Below are positions 9,018 to 18,306 of a stretch of DNA of 64,000 bases, piece by piece. A program made the position numbers and the translations under genes. Where the stretch lies: the NCBI RefSeq assembly GCF_013817205.1, contig NZ_JACDDD010000003.1:1-64000 (forward strand), written 5' to 3'. How positions within the stretch are numbered: position 1 is the first letter of the stretch; each line of letters begins with the position of its first letter. The stretch is from Polaromonas sp. GTDB taxonomy: Bacteria; Pseudomonadota; Gammaproteobacteria; Burkholderiales; Burkholderiaceae_C. The notes beneath the pieces are model-generated. The model was not told the origin of the DNA. It did not search any database and saw only the letters and a list, made by a program, of their open reading frames with translations.

Positions 9018-10334
9018 ATGAAAGTCCTGGTGGTCGGCGGCGGTGGCCGTGAACATGCGCTGGCCTGGAAACTGGCCCAGTCTCCCAAGGTGCAGGCGGT
9101 GTACGTTGCGCCGGGCAACGGGGGCACGGCGCTGGATTCGCGCCTTGAGAACGTAAATATCACGGATGTCCACGCGCTGCGGGCGTGGGCAGCTACTGAA
9201 AAGATAGCATTGACGGTGGTGGGCCCCGAGCAGCCTCTGGCGGCGGGCATGGTGGACGAGTTTCGCGCGCACGGTCTGCGTGTATTCGGCCCGACAAAAG
9301 CGGCCGCGCAGCTCGAAAGTTCCAAGGCCTTTTCGAAGGCCTTCATGAAGCGGCATGGCATTCCGACGGCCGAATACGAAACTTTCACCGATGCGACAGC
9401 AGCCCACGCCTATGTGGACGAGAAGGGCGCACCGATTGTGGTCAAGGCCGATGGCCTGGCGGCCGGCAAAGGTGTGGTCGTGGCCATGAGTCTGCATGAG
9501 GCACATGAAGCCATCGAGTTCATGCTGGCGCCCGACCCCAGCTTCAATCCGTTGGGCGTGACGCACAACGCTGGCGGCGCGCGGGTGGTGATCGAGGAAT
9601 TTCTGGAAGGCGAGGAAGCCAGCTTCATCGTGATGTGCGACGGGAAGAATGTTGCGGCCATGGCGACCAGCCAGGACCACAAACGCCTGCTCGACGGCGA
9701 CCAAGGGCCAAACACCGGCGGCATGGGCGCCTACTCGCCTGCGCCGGTGGTCACGCCCACGGTGCATGCGCGTGCCATGCGCGAGATCATCCTGCCGACC
9801 ATCAAAGGCATGGAAAAAGACGGCATTCCTTTCACCGGCTTTTTGTACGCTGGCTTGATGATCACACCCGACGGCAAGGTCAAGACGCTGGAATTCAACT
9901 GCCGCATGGGCGACCCGGAAACCCAGCCCATCATGCTGCGGCTCAAGTCCGATCTCTATGAGGTGATGATGGCCGCGACCTCGGGCAAGCTGGACGAGGT
10001 CGAGCTCGACTGGGACCGCCGGGTGGCGCTGGGCGTGGTGATGGCCGCGCACGGCTATCCACTGCAGCCGCGCAAGGGCGACCTGATCACCGGCCTGCCG
10101 GCGGTCAATACCTTAGACGCGGAGGACACGGTGGTGTTTCATGCTGGCACTGCCACGGCCGAAGGTGGCAACAAAGGCGGCGTCGTCACTTCGGGCGGGC
10201 GCGTGTTATGTGTCACTGCGCTGGCCAGTTCGGTCAAGGAGGCGCAGCAGCATGCCTACGAGGCCGCGAAGTCCATTCATTTTGACGGCGCCCAGTACCG
10301 CAAGGACATCGGTTATCGAGCGATCAAGCCCTGA
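9018..10334 (+). CDS. purD: Phosphoribosylamine-glycine ligase (GAR synthetase)
   Basis: A 438-residue ATP-grasp enzyme for the second step of purine synthesis. The N-terminal motif [17 protein letters not shown], the ATP-grasp segment [16 protein letters not shown] near residue 152, and FLYAGLMIT with [12 protein letters not shown] near 295 are all standard. The start is ATG 9018, since the family begins MKVLVVGGG; an upstream in-frame ATG at 8985 adds an atypical 11 residues. It stands apart from other pur genes here; purL lies far downstream at 48718. Confidence 0.97.
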   Translation: MKVLVVGGGGREHALAWKLAQSPKVQAVYVAPGNGGTALDSRLENVNITDVHALRAWAATEKIALTVVGPEQPLAAGMVDEFRAHGLRVFGPTKAAAQLESSKAFSKAFMKRHGIPTAEYETFTDATAAHAYVDEKGAPIVVKADGLAAGKGVVVAMSLHEAHEAIEFMLAPDPSFNPLGVTHNAGGARVVIEEFLEGEEASFIVMCDGKNVAAMATSQDHKRLLDGDQGPNTGGMGAYSPAPVVTPTVHARAMREIILPTIKGMEKDGIPFTGFLYAGLMITPDGKVKTLEFNCRMGDPETQPIMLRLKSDLYEVMMAATSGKLDEVELDWDRRVALGVVMAAHGYPLQPRKGDLITGLPAVNTLDAEDTVVFHAGTATAEGGNKGGVVTSGGRVLCVTALASSVKEAQQHAYEAAKSIHFDGAQYRKDIGYRAIKP

Positions 10335-10428
10335 TGGGCAGCGACGTACAGCCGCTTCAGGGTCGTGGCCTTTGGGCCGTGGCCGCCCGTCCTGTGCGCG
10401 TGCTCAAGGCGGGCCGCCTGTAGGCCGA

Positions 10429-10434
10429 TACCAT
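10429..10434 (+). promoter_or_regulatory. -10-like hexamer 6 nt before hemF ATG
   Basis: TACCAT followed by six bases and the ATG of hemF at 10441. This spacing would place transcription start at the A of the start codon (leaderless mRNA). No Shine-Dalgarno is visible. Confidence 0.4.
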
Positions 10435-10440
10435 TGTGAA

Positions 10441-11361
10441 ATGACGACCATGATCGATTCTTCCCCCGTTCGCAGCTATCTGCTGGGTTTGCAGCAGCGC
10501 ATCACCAGCAGCATTGCTGCCATTGATGGCGGTGTGTTTGCCGCCGATCCCTGGGAGAAGGCGGCTGATGAGCCGCTGCAGGGCAATGGCATCACCATGA
10601 TCCTGGAGCAGGGCGACGTGTTTGAGCGCGCCGGTTGCGGGTTCTCGCATGTGCGCGGGCCCAAACTGCCGCCCTCCGCCACACAGCACCGGCCGGAGCT
10701 GTCGGGCGCGCCCTTCGAAGCCATGGGCGTGTCCCTGGTGTTTCATCCGCGCAATCCCTATGTGCCGACGGTGCACATGAATGTGCGCATGCTGGTTGCA
10801 ACGCCTGCCTCTGGCGCCAAAGCCTGCTGGTTCGGCGGCGGCATGGACCTGACGCCTTATTACGGCTTTGAAGATGACGCGCGGCACTTCCATCAGACCT
10901 GCAGCGATGCACTGGCGCCCTTCGGCGAGGACAAATACCCGCGCTTCAAGACCTGGTGCGACGAGTATTTCTATTTGAAGCACCGCGATGAGCAGCGCGG
11001 CATAGGCGGTGTGTTTTTCGACGACTTCCAGGAGCTGGGTTTTGAACGCAGCCGGGCCATGATGCAATCGGTGGCCGATGCCTTCCTGCCGGCCTACCTG
11101 CCCATTGTCGAAAGGCGCAAGGACATGGCGTACGGCGAGCGCGAGCGCGACTTCCAGCTTTACCGCCGGGGCCGGTATGTCGAGTTCAACCTGGTCTGGG
11201 ACCGCGGAACCCATTTCGGGCTTCAGTCCGGTGGGCGCACCGAATCCATCCTCATGTCCATGCCGCCGCTGGTGAGCTGGTCTTACCAGCGGGCGCTGGA
11301 AGCAGGTTCGCCAGAGGCGCGCCTGAACACGGAGTTTTTGATCCGGCGGGACTGGCTTTGA
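10441..11361 (+). CDS. hemF: Aerobic coproporphyrinogen III oxidase
   Basis: A 306-residue oxygen-dependent coproporphyrinogen-III oxidase of heme synthesis. It shows the family blocks [19 protein letters not shown] near residue 100, [17 protein letters not shown] near 133, [11 protein letters not shown] near 185, and [20 protein letters not shown] near 240. The start is taken at the ATG at 10441 (MTTMIDSSP); the frame is open further upstream but overlaps purD. The TGA stop overlaps the TTG start of nadD, so the two are coupled. It implies aerobic heme synthesis. Confidence 0.96.
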   Translation: MTTMIDSSPVRSYLLGLQQRITSSIAAIDGGVFAADPWEKAADEPLQGNGITMILEQGDVFERAGCGFSHVRGPKLPPSATQHRPELSGAPFEAMGVSLVFHPRNPYVPTVHMNVRMLVATPASGAKACWFGGGMDLTPYYGFEDDARHFHQTCSDALAPFGEDKYPRFKTWCDEYFYLKHRDEQRGIGGVFFDDFQELGFERSRAMMQSVADAFLPAYLPIVERRKDMAYGERERDFQLYRRGRYVEFNLVWDRGTHFGLQSGGRTESILMSMPPLVSWSYQRALEAGSPEARLNTEFLIRRDWL

Positions 11362-11987
11362 GCAATCCAGAGGCCAGCGCACGACGCATCGGCATGTTCG
11401 GCGGTTCGTTTGACCCGCCGCATCTGGCGCACGTGGCGCTGGCCCAGGCGGCGGTGGCGCAGTTGCAACTCGATGCGCTGCACATCGTTCCAACGGGGCA
11501 GGCCTGGCACAAGGACAGGGCGCTCAGCGCCCCCGAACATCGGCTCGCCATGGCTGAACAGGCTTTTGGCGACCTTGAGCGGGTACGGGTGGACGCGCGC
11601 GAACTTCAGCGACCTGGACCGAGTTTCACCATTGACACCCTGGAGGCGCTGCAGGCCGAGAATCCGGGTGCCCGGCTCTACCTCATCATTGGAAAAGACC
11701 AGTTCGCGGCGCTGAAAACCTGGCACCGCTGGGAAGACCTGATCCAATTAGCTATAATTTGTATAGCAGATCGCGCAGGACCGACAAGGGCTGAGGCCGG
11801 ATTTGACCCTCAAATTCAGCTTCCACACCCGCTGGTGCCCCTGCAACTGCCCCTGATGTCCGTCAGCGCCACCGATATCCGGCGGCAGATCGCGGCGGGC
11901 ACCGCAAGCCTGCAAGACCTGGCTCGGCTGGTTCCCGAGCCTGTTGCGCGTTATATTGAGCGCCATCGTCTCTATATTTCGCCCTGA
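11358..11987 (+). CDS. nadD: Nicotinate-nucleotide adenylyltransferase
   Basis: A 209-residue NadD, which adenylylates nicotinate mononucleotide in NAD synthesis. The nucleotidyltransferase signature [14 protein letters not shown] (HxxH) is near residue 12, and the SATDIR block near 173 corresponds to the usual ISSTxIR. A TTG start overlapping the hemF stop (TTGA) is used, since the protein would otherwise begin at the first residues of the signature (ATG 11394). Residues 131-149 are encoded by a sense copy of the 57 bp palindromic element, in the loop after WHRWEDL, so this copy lies in a catalytically essential gene and is tolerated. Confidence 0.93.
   Translation: MSNPEASARRIGMFGGSFDPPHLAHVALAQAAVAQLQLDALHIVPTGQAWHKDRALSAPEHRLAMAEQAFGDLERVRVDARELQRPGPSFTIDTLEALQAENPGARLYLIIGKDQFAALKTWHRWEDLIQLAIICIADRAGPTRAEAGFDPQIQLPHPLVPLQLPLMSVSATDIRRQIAAGTASLQDLARLVPEPVARYIERHRLYISP
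11750..11804 (+). repeat. 57 bp palindromic element inside nadD (copy C)
   Basis: Sense orientation: GCTATAATTTGTATAGC, then CGCGC, AAGGGCT, GAGGCC and GGATTTGA in the same register as copy A. It is translated as [19 protein letters not shown]. Confidence 0.8.
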
Positions 11988-12021
11988 TTCGAACCTTTTA
12001 TTTTATTGAAGCCCACACTGC

Positions 12022-12795
12022 ATGACCTCCACCCCCGCCAACACCACCGCTGCCAAAAAAGACGTCCAGAAACTGCAGCGAGCCATCATCGATGGGCTGG
12101 AAGACGTGAAAGGGGTGGACATTCAGGTGTTTGACACGGAACACATCACCTCGCTGTTCGAGCGCGTGATCATCGCTTCTGGCAGCTCTAACCGGCAAAC
12201 CAAGGCCCTGGCAGCCAGCGTGCGTGATGCGGTGCGCGACGCCGGTTTCTCCAAGCCCCGCATAGAAGGCGAAGAAAACGGCGAATGGATCATCGTGGAT
12301 TGCGGCGCAGCCGTGGCCCACATCATGCAACCCACCATCCGCCAGTATTACCACCTGGAAGAACTGTGGGGCGACAAACCTGTCAAGCTCAAACTCGGCG
12401 CGCCGGCCCCGCTGGTCAAGGCCGCCAAACCGGAAGCCGAAGAAGTACCCAAGCCAGTCAAGGGCCGCGCAGGCGGCAAGCCTGCTGCGAAGTCCGCCAA
12501 ATCGGCTGGCAAGGCTGAAACCAAACCCGCCACCAAAAAGGTCGCCCGCACCGACGACGGCACTTATGTCGGCCGCGTCGGCAAGACCAACGACTGGACC
12601 GCCAAACGCAATGCCGCCGCACCAGCGGCCGAGCCTGCCGCCAAACCAGCGGCGAAGAAGTCTGCAGCCAAGACGCCGATCGTGAAGATTCCTGCCACCA
12701 AAAAAGCGGTGGCCAGGAAGACTGCCGTCAAAACGGCGGCCAAAACCGCAACCAAAAAGCCTGCCGCCCGCAAGACCTCGACCCGGAGCCAATGA
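12022..12795 (+). CDS. rsfS: Ribosomal silencing factor RsfS with a long histone H1-like tail
   Basis: Residues 15-125 are a standard RsfS/YbeB domain ([63 protein letters not shown]), which binds uL14 and blocks subunit joining in starvation. Usual members are 105-135 residues. Here about 130 further residues follow, rich in Lys, Ala and Pro with repeated AAKK/PAAK motifs resembling histone H1 or AlgP-like tails. This tail could bind nucleic acid or rRNA; that is inference. It follows nadD, as is common in proteobacteria, and its stop overlaps rlmH (ATGA). Confidence 0.92.
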   Translation: MTSTPANTTAAKKDVQKLQRAIIDGLEDVKGVDIQVFDTEHITSLFERVIIASGSSNRQTKALAASVRDAVRDAGFSKPRIEGEENGEWIIVDCGAAVAHIMQPTIRQYYHLEELWGDKPVKLKLGAPAPLVKAAKPEAEEVPKPVKGRAGGKPAAKSAKSAGKAETKPATKKVARTDDGTYVGRVGKTNDWTAKRNAAAPAAEPAAKPAAKKSAAKTPIVKIPATKKAVARKTAVKTAAKTATKKPAARKTSTRSQ

Positions 12796-13259
12796 GGCTG
12801 ACGATTGTCGCCGTCGGCCAGAAGGTGCCCGACTGGGCGCAGACCGCTTACGACGACTACGCCAAACGTTTCCCGCCTGAGCTGAAGGTCGAACTCAAAG
12901 CCGTCAAGACCGAGCCGCGCGCGTCCAAAACGCTGGAAAACCTGCTGGCCGCCGAACGCCAGCGCATCGAAGCCGTAATTCCCAAAGGCACACGCATCGT
13001 GGCGCTGGACGAGCGCGGCACGGCCGTGACCACGTTGGCCTTGTCGGCCCGGCTGACCGGCTGGCAACTGGGGGGCGACGATGTGGCCATCGTCATCGGT
13101 GGGCCCGACGGGCTGGACCCCGGCTTCAAGCAGGCGGCGCACGAGCGCCTGCGCCTGTCCGACCTGACCTTGCCGCATGCCATGGTGCGCGTGCTGCTGA
13201 TCGAGCAGCTGTACCGCGCCTGGAGCATCACGGTGAACCATCCGTACCACAGAGAGTGA
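12792..13259 (+). CDS. rlmH: 23S rRNA (pseudouridine-1915-N3)-methyltransferase
   Basis: A 155-residue SPOUT methyltransferase. Family features are the N-terminus [15 protein letters not shown], the knot segment [15 protein letters not shown], and the C-terminus [23 protein letters not shown] ending in NHPYHRE. It methylates pseudouridine 1915 in helix 69. The ATG overlaps the rsfS stop by four bases, so nadD-rsfS-rlmH form a typical ribosome-linked operon. Confidence 0.97.
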   Translation: MRLTIVAVGQKVPDWAQTAYDDYAKRFPPELKVELKAVKTEPRASKTLENLLAAERQRIEAVIPKGTRIVALDERGTAVTTLALSARLTGWQLGGDDVAIVIGGPDGLDPGFKQAAHERLRLSDLTLPHAMVRVLLIEQLYRAWSITVNHPYHRE

Positions 13260-13261
13260 TG

Positions 13262-13360
13262 GCCCCCACGCTTGTCGCTTCGAGCCTCCGGCGCGCTGCC
13301 CCTTTTCTCACCTATGGGGCCGCTGCGCCTGCGGACTGGCAGAGCCAGATCCGCGCCCCT
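13262..13360 (+). repeat. GC-rich intergenic repeat, family 2, copy 2
   Basis: It starts GGCCCCCACGCT immediately after the rlmH stop and continues with GCGCTGCC, GGGGCCGCTGCGCCTGCGG and a degenerate CTGGCAGAGCCAG hairpin. It is more diverged than the copies at 8831 and 38551 but has the same layout. Confidence 0.65.
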
Positions 13361-13403
13361 GTTGGACTAAATCGGGGATCCTGGTCTGCCTCGCGACTTC
13401 AAT

Positions 13404-14006
13404 ATGACTGAATTTATCTATCTCGCGTCCCAAAGCCCGCGGCGGCGGCAGTTGCTGGAGCAACTGGGCGTTTCCTGCGAATTGCTGCTGGCGGACGCCG
13501 GGGAAGACAGCGAAGCGCTGGAAGCCGTGTTAGGCGGCGAATCGCCCACTGCCTATGTGCAGCGTGTCACACAGCTCAAGCTCGACGCCGCGGTAGCGCG
13601 CTTGAAAAAGCGCGGCTTGCCGTCGGCGCCGGTCTTGTGCTCTGACACCACGGTGGCGCTGGGCCGCCGCATTTACGGCAAGCCTGAGGATGAAGCGGAT
13701 GCCGCGCGCATGCTGGGTGAATTGGCGGGAACCACGCACCGCGTGCTGACTGCTGTCGCGGTGCAACTCGGACGCAAACGCGTGCAGTCCCTGAGCGTGT
13801 CGCGCGTGACGTTTGCCCCCATGAGCCGGGCACAGATCCGCGCCTATGTGGCATCGGGCGAACCCATGGGCAAGGCTGGCGCGTATGCGGTACAGGGCAG
13901 GGTGGCCATGTTCATCAGCCATATCAGCGGCAGTTATTCGGGCATCATGGGTTTGCCCCTGCATGAAACGGCAGGACTGCTGCGAGCGGCCGGCCTGAAA
14001 ATATAG
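13404..14006 (+). CDS. maf: Maf family nucleoside triphosphate pyrophosphatase
   Basis: A 200-residue Maf/YhdE-type protein that hydrolyses non-canonical or surplus nucleoside triphosphates. The signature [18 protein letters not shown] is at the N-terminus, followed by [17 protein letters not shown] near residue 78 and [16 protein letters not shown] near 155. It lies 9 bp upstream of rng, the usual maf-rng pairing in proteobacteria, and is probably co-transcribed with it. Confidence 0.95.
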   Translation: MTEFIYLASQSPRRRQLLEQLGVSCELLLADAGEDSEALEAVLGGESPTAYVQRVTQLKLDAAVARLKKRGLPSAPVLCSDTTVALGRRIYGKPEDEADAARMLGELAGTTHRVLTAVAVQLGRKRVQSLSVSRVTFAPMSRAQIRAYVASGEPMGKAGAYAVQGRVAMFISHISGSYSGIMGLPLHETAGLLRAAGLKI

Positions 14007-14015
14007 AGACAAAAC

Positions 14016-15494
14016 ATGCAACAAGACATCCTGATCAACTGGTCGCCCCAAGAAACCCGCGTGGCGGTGGTCGAATACGGCGCGGTGCAGGAGCTTCACG
14101 TGGAGCGCACCCTGGAGCGCGGTCTGGTGGGCAACGTCTACCTCGGCAAGGTGGTGCGGGTGTTGCCGGGCATGCAATCGGCCTTCATCGACATTGGACT
14201 GGAGCGAGCGGCGTTCTTGCATGTGGCCGACCTGATGAGCAGCATCAACAGCCGCCATGCCGATGCCGACGGTGGAGCCGCTTCGGCGGCTCCGCAGCCG
14301 ATTGAAAAGCAGCTGTTCGAGGGCCAGGCCATGATGGTGCAGGTGCTCAAGGACCCGATAGGCACCAAGGGCGCCAGGCTGACGGCCCAGGTCAGCATTG
14401 CGGGGCGCCTGCTGGTCTTCCTGCCCCAGGACAACCACATCGGCGTGTCGCAGAAAATCCCGTCGGCACAGCGCGAGGAATTGCGCGATCGCCTGCAGGC
14501 CCTGACCGGAGACATGGGCGGTGGCTTTATCCTGCGCACCAACGGCGAAGACGCGACCGATGCGGAGCTGGGCGAGGACATTGCCTACCTGCGCAAGACC
14601 TGGGCGCGCATCAAGGACGCCGCGCTGCGGCTTCCTCCGGCGTCGGTACTGCACCAGGACCTGAGCCTGCTGCAGCGGGTGTTGCGTGACATGGTGGTGG
14701 AAAACACGCTGAGCATACGTATCGATTCGCGCGAACAGTTCGACCAGCTCAGGCAATTCGCCACCGAGTTCATGCCTGCAACGCTGCAGCGGCTGCAACT
14801 GCACGGCGGCGAGCGCCCGATTTTCGATCTGTTCAACATCGACGAGGAAATTGCCAAGGCTTTGGGCCGGCGTGTGGATCTCAAGTCCGGCGGTTACCTG
14901 ATCATCGACCAGACCGAGGCACTGACCACGGTGGACGTCAACACCGGCGGTTATGTCGGTGCCCGCAATTTTGACGACACCATCTTCAAGACCAACCTCG
15001 AGGCCTCGCTGGCCATTGCGCGGCAACTGCGGCTGCGCAACCTCGGCGGCATCGTGATTGTCGACTTCATCGACATGGTGCAGGCCAGCCACCGCGAAGC
15101 CGTGCTGGCCGAATTTCAGAAGCAGCTCGCGCGTGACCGCATCAAGACCCATGTGAATGGCTTCTCGGCGCTGGGCCTGCTCGAGATGACACGCAAGCGC
15201 ACCCGCGAGTCGCTGGCGCACCAGCTGTGCGAACCCTGCAGCGCCTGCATGGGCAAGGGTGTGGTCAAGACGGCGCGCAGCGTCGGCTACGACATTCTGC
15301 GTGAAATCCTGCGCGAGGCGCGCCAGTTCAATCCGCGCGAGTTCCGGGTCATCGCGTCACCCAAGGTGATCGAGCTGTTTCTCGATGAGGAAAGCCAGCA
15401 CCTGGCGGGCTTGAGCGACTTCATCGGCAAGCCGATCTCGCTGCAGGCGGAGGCGGCGATGGCGCAGGAACAATACGATATCGTCCTGCTGTAG
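14016..15494 (+). CDS. rng: Ribonuclease G
   Basis: A 492-residue RNase E/G family endoribonuclease (CafA), acting in 16S rRNA 5' maturation and mRNA decay. It has the S1 domain start GLVGNVYLGKVVRVLPGMQSA-like (from about residue 33), the catalytic DNase I-like region with LTTVDVNTGGYVG near 308 and VIVDFIDM near 346, and the zinc-link motif CEPCSACMGKG near 407. The C-terminal degradosome scaffold of RNase E is absent, so RNase G is the better call. Confidence 0.95.
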   Translation: MQQDILINWSPQETRVAVVEYGAVQELHVERTLERGLVGNVYLGKVVRVLPGMQSAFIDIGLERAAFLHVADLMSSINSRHADADGGAASAAPQPIEKQLFEGQAMMVQVLKDPIGTKGARLTAQVSIAGRLLVFLPQDNHIGVSQKIPSAQREELRDRLQALTGDMGGGFILRTNGEDATDAELGEDIAYLRKTWARIKDAALRLPPASVLHQDLSLLQRVLRDMVVENTLSIRIDSREQFDQLRQFATEFMPATLQRLQLHGGERPIFDLFNIDEEIAKALGRRVDLKSGGYLIIDQTEALTTVDVNTGGYVGARNFDDTIFKTNLEASLAIARQLRLRNLGGIVIVDFIDMVQASHREAVLAEFQKQLARDRIKTHVNGFSALGLLEMTRKRTRESLAHQLCEPCSACMGKGVVKTARSVGYDILREILREARQFNPREFRVIASPKVIELFLDEESQHLAGLSDFIGKPISLQAEAAMAQEQYDIVLL

Positions 15495-15509
15495 ACCTGC
15501 TTGGCCCGT

Positions 15510-16256
15510 ATGCTAGATACTGCCCGTCCATCGCCATCCATCCCCATCCTGGTCTACCACCAGATCAGCGAAGCGCCGCCCAGGGGGGCGCCGTTTCGAG
15601 GTCTGTACGTGTCGCCAGGCGCCTTTGCCCGGCAGATGGCCTTGCTCAAGCTGCTTGGCTACCAGGGGCTGTCGATGAGCGCATTGCTTCCTTATCTGAA
15701 AGGTCAACGAAGCGGCAAGGTGGTGGGCATCACCTTTGACGATGGCTACCTGAACAACCTGACACACGCGCTGCCGGTGCTGCAGCGCCACGGCTTTTCA
15801 TCGACCTGTTACGCCGTCAGCAAGCTGCTGGGCCAGACGAATGTCTGGGACCAGGGCATCGGCATCGCCCAGGTGCCGCTGATGGATGCCAGCCAGTTGC
15901 GCCAGTGGACGGCCGGCGGGCAGGAGGTCGGCTCACACACTCAAAACCATGTGCGCCTTCTGCAGAGTGATGCGCCGACGGCACAAGCTGAAATGACGGA
16001 CGACAAGGCTGCGCTGGAAACCGTGATGGGCACGTCCGTGCAGCACTTCTGTTATCCCTATGGCGAATACGCGCCTGAACATGTCGTGATGGCGCGCGAG
16101 GCAGGTTTCGAAACCGCGACCACCACTCGCCGGGGGCGCAGCACCATCATCGGCAACTTGCTGGAGTTGCCGCGCGTACCGGTGGTGCGTTCGACCAGCC
16201 TGCCGGTGTTCTGGCTCAAGATCGCCACTGGCTACGAAGACAGGGAGCGCGCTTGA
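15510..16256 (+). CDS. Polysaccharide deacetylase (NodB-like)
   Basis: About 248 residues of carbohydrate esterase family 4. The motif GITFDDGYLNN carries the catalytic base and metal aspartate near residue 74, VGSHTQNHVRL carries the HxxxH metal ligands near 140, and HFCYPYGEY near 178 is the third motif. It presumably deacetylates an N-acetylated sugar in LPS or an exopolysaccharide. The start is ATG 15510; a TTG nine bases upstream is the alternative. It overlaps the next glycosyltransferase by the TTGA junction, so both likely act on the same glycan. Confidence 0.88.
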   Translation: MLDTARPSPSIPILVYHQISEAPPRGAPFRGLYVSPGAFARQMALLKLLGYQGLSMSALLPYLKGQRSGKVVGITFDDGYLNNLTHALPVLQRHGFSSTCYAVSKLLGQTNVWDQGIGIAQVPLMDASQLRQWTAGGQEVGSHTQNHVRLLQSDAPTAQAEMTDDKAALETVMGTSVQHFCYPYGEYAPEHVVMAREAGFETATTTRRGRSTIIGNLLELPRVPVVRSTSLPVFWLKIATGYEDRERA

Positions 16257-17422
16257 GCCCGCCTGTGCCGCCCAGGCTCCGCGTTGCGGTGCTGAACCGG
16301 GTTTTCGACAACACGGGTGGTGGGGCGGAGCGTTATTCCATCGCGCTGGTCGAGCAACTGGCGCTACGCCATGAGGTCCATGTGTTTGCCCAGCAGATCA
16401 ATCACCATGCGCCAGGCGTCGCTTATCACCGCGTGTCCATGCCGATGCGTAAACCGCGTTGGCTTAACCAGCTCTGGTATGCCTTTGCCACCTGGCGCGC
16501 CACGCGCACGGGCTTCGACATCGTGCATTCGCATGAAAACACCTGGCATGGCCAGGTTCAGACTGTGCATGTGGTGCCGGTCAGGCACAACCTGTTCCAC
16601 AAGCGGACAGGCTGGCGGCGCTTGCTGCGCTGGATCAAGGTGCTGACCAGCCCTCGGCTGCTGATCTATCTTGGGCTGGAATGCATGCGGTTCAGACCGG
16701 TGAAGGCGCGCCGTGTGGTGGTCACCTCCGCCAGCCTGGGCAGCATCACGGCCGCAACTTACCCGGGCGCAGAGGTTATGACCAGCGTCATCACCCCGGG
16801 CGTTCACCTTCCGGCGCAGCCCGCCAACGACGACGACAAAGTCCGGGCGCGGCGAACGCTGGGCTTGCCCGCGCAAGGCTTTTGCCTGCTGTTTGTCGGC
16901 AACGACTACCGCAAGAAGGGGCTGGACACCCTCCTTGAGGTGCTGGCAATGCTGCCTGAGCCGACGGTGCTTGCCGTCGTCGGAAACCCCGGACATATCC
17001 CCGAGTTCAGGCAGCGGGCCGAGTCGCTCGGCATCGGCGGGCGGGTGTTTTTCCTGGGGGTCATGCAGGATGTGGGTGCGGCATATCTGGCTGTTGACGC
17101 CTTGGTGCACCCGACGCTGGAAGATACCTTTGCGATGGTGGTCCTGGAGGCCATGGCGCACGCCTTGCCGGTCGTGGTCAGCGGCGCGGCCTATTGCGGA
17201 ATTTCCGGCCTGCTGAGCGATGGTGTCAACGCGCTGGTGCTTGAGGATCCTCGCAATGTCCAGGCACTGGGCGCAGCCCTGGAAAAGATATCAAGAGATG
17301 AGGAACTGCGCCGCACTTTGGGCGGGCATGCCCGGATTTTCGCCAGCGCTTTCCGCTGGGAATACATCGCGCGCCAGCAGGAGTCGGTGTATCTCTCGTC
17401 ACTGGCAGCGTCGAGACTCTGA
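16253..17422 (+). CDS. GT4-family glycosyltransferase
   Basis: A 389-residue GT-B glycosyltransferase. It has NTGGGAERYSIALVEQL near the N-terminus, DIVHSHENTWHGQVQTVHV near residue 88, the donor-domain entry FLLFVGNDYRKKGLDTLLEVL-like block near 203, and the retaining-enzyme region VHPTLEDTFAMVVLEAMAHALP near 285, where the E-x7-E signature lies. The start is a TTG that overlaps the deacetylase stop. The substrate is unknown; its place near msbA and a WaaE-like gene suggests LPS core assembly. Confidence 0.88.
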   Translation: MSPPVPPRLRVAVLNRVFDNTGGGAERYSIALVEQLALRHEVHVFAQQINHHAPGVAYHRVSMPMRKPRWLNQLWYAFATWRATRTGFDIVHSHENTWHGQVQTVHVVPVRHNLFHKRTGWRRLLRWIKVLTSPRLLIYLGLECMRFRPVKARRVVVTSASLGSITAATYPGAEVMTSVITPGVHLPAQPANDDDKVRARRTLGLPAQGFCLLFVGNDYRKKGLDTLLEVLAMLPEPTVLAVVGNPGHIPEFRQRAESLGIGGRVFFLGVMQDVGAAYLAVDALVHPTLEDTFAMVVLEAMAHALPVVVSGAAYCGISGLLSDGVNALVLEDPRNVQALGAALEKISRDEELRRTLGGHARIFASAFRWEYIARQQESVYLSSLAASRL

Positions 17423-17433
17423 GCTGCGCGGAC

Positions 17434-18306
17434 TCAGGCGACCAGCTTGAAGTGTTTGCGACTGAAATCCAGCCCCGTCAACAGTTCAATCCGCCGCATC
17501 AGGTGGTACTTGTTTTCCTTGGGCGTGGGCCGGTAGCCCGGGTCAATGTGGAGTTCCTGCTCGGCGCCCGTCGCCAGCCACTGCCTTGCCACAGCAGGGT
17601 GGGTCCCCCGATAGGCCTGCAAGGCCCTCGCGTCGAACTGACTGTACTTGACCTGCATGGTGGTGGAATCAGCCCAGTACTTGCTGACCTGGTCGAGCTT
17701 CTTCTGCATGTCCTCATTGCGGCGAATCCAGCCATAGTGAAAGATGTGCGCATTGGCCAGCGCCGCCTTGGGGTTGCGCGGCTTTTTGTGATCGGTGGTA
17801 ACCAGCCAGTACTGGCCGTCGGGCGCATAGCTGCGGATGGTGTTGCGGATCAGCCGGCACTCGCGGCGATACCAGCCGGGGCTGATCGACACCCACTGCG
17901 CCGAACCGTAAAAATGGCGGTAGTCAAACACCAGGGCCTCCACCTCCGGGTTGGCGTGATGCCGCTCCACGCTGGCGCGGATGGCCGGCAGGTCATCCTC
18001 GTGGACCACTTCGTCGCCTTCAAGGTAAAACGCCCAGTCGCCGGTGCAGGCGTACTGGGCGATCATTTTCTGCTGGGCATACACAAATCCGCGGTCCGCC
18101 ATGCGTTCATTCCACAGGGTTTCGATGACGCGGATTTTCGGGTCACCAATGGCGCGCACCCGTGCGAGGGTGTCATCGCTGCCTTGCCCCACGGCCACCA
18201 CGAACTCATCCACCAGCGGCAGCAGCGAGCGTATCGACGCCTCAAAAGGAAAGCCCAGCTCAACGCCGTTGCGGATGAAGGTGAAACCACTGATGGAAAC
18301 TGTCAT
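17434..18306 (-). CDS. GT2-family glycosyltransferase
   Basis: A 290-residue GT-A protein beginning MTVSISGFTFIRNGVELGFP, with the SIRSLLPLVDEFVVAVGQG and GDWAFYLEGDEVVHEDD segments; the EGDE is the probable DXD equivalent near residue 97. The C-terminal half has KKLDQVSKYW and is unlike WaaE. The ATG overlaps the msbA stop by four bases, so the pair is translationally coupled. It probably transfers a sugar during LPS or surface glycan synthesis; acceptor and donor are unknown. It converges on the GT4 gene with 11 bp between stops. Confidence 0.8.
   Translation of the reverse strand: MTVSISGFTFIRNGVELGFPFEASIRSLLPLVDEFVVAVGQGSDDTLARVRAIGDPKIRVIETLWNERMADRGFVYAQQKMIAQYACTGDWAFYLEGDEVVHEDDLPAIRASVERHHANPEVEALVFDYRHFYGSAQWVSISPGWYRRECRLIRNTIRSYAPDGQYWLVTTDHKKPRNPKAALANAHIFHYGWIRRNEDMQKKLDQVSKYWADSTTMQVKYSQFDARALQAYRGTHPAVARQWLATGAEQELHIDPGYRPTPKENKYHLMRRIELLTGLDFSRKHFKLVA

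Noticed and set aside
9177-9211. Left half of the palindromic element in purD (GCTATC ... TAGCTGC ... CGCCCG on the minus strand)
   Set aside because: Only about 30 bases match, the right half is absent, and the protein ([14 protein letters not shown]) is length-neutral and typical of PurD. Probably coincidence.
13530-15221. A 563-codon open frame on the minus strand
   Set aside because: Antisense to maf and rng, both certain. Composition is that of a shadow frame.
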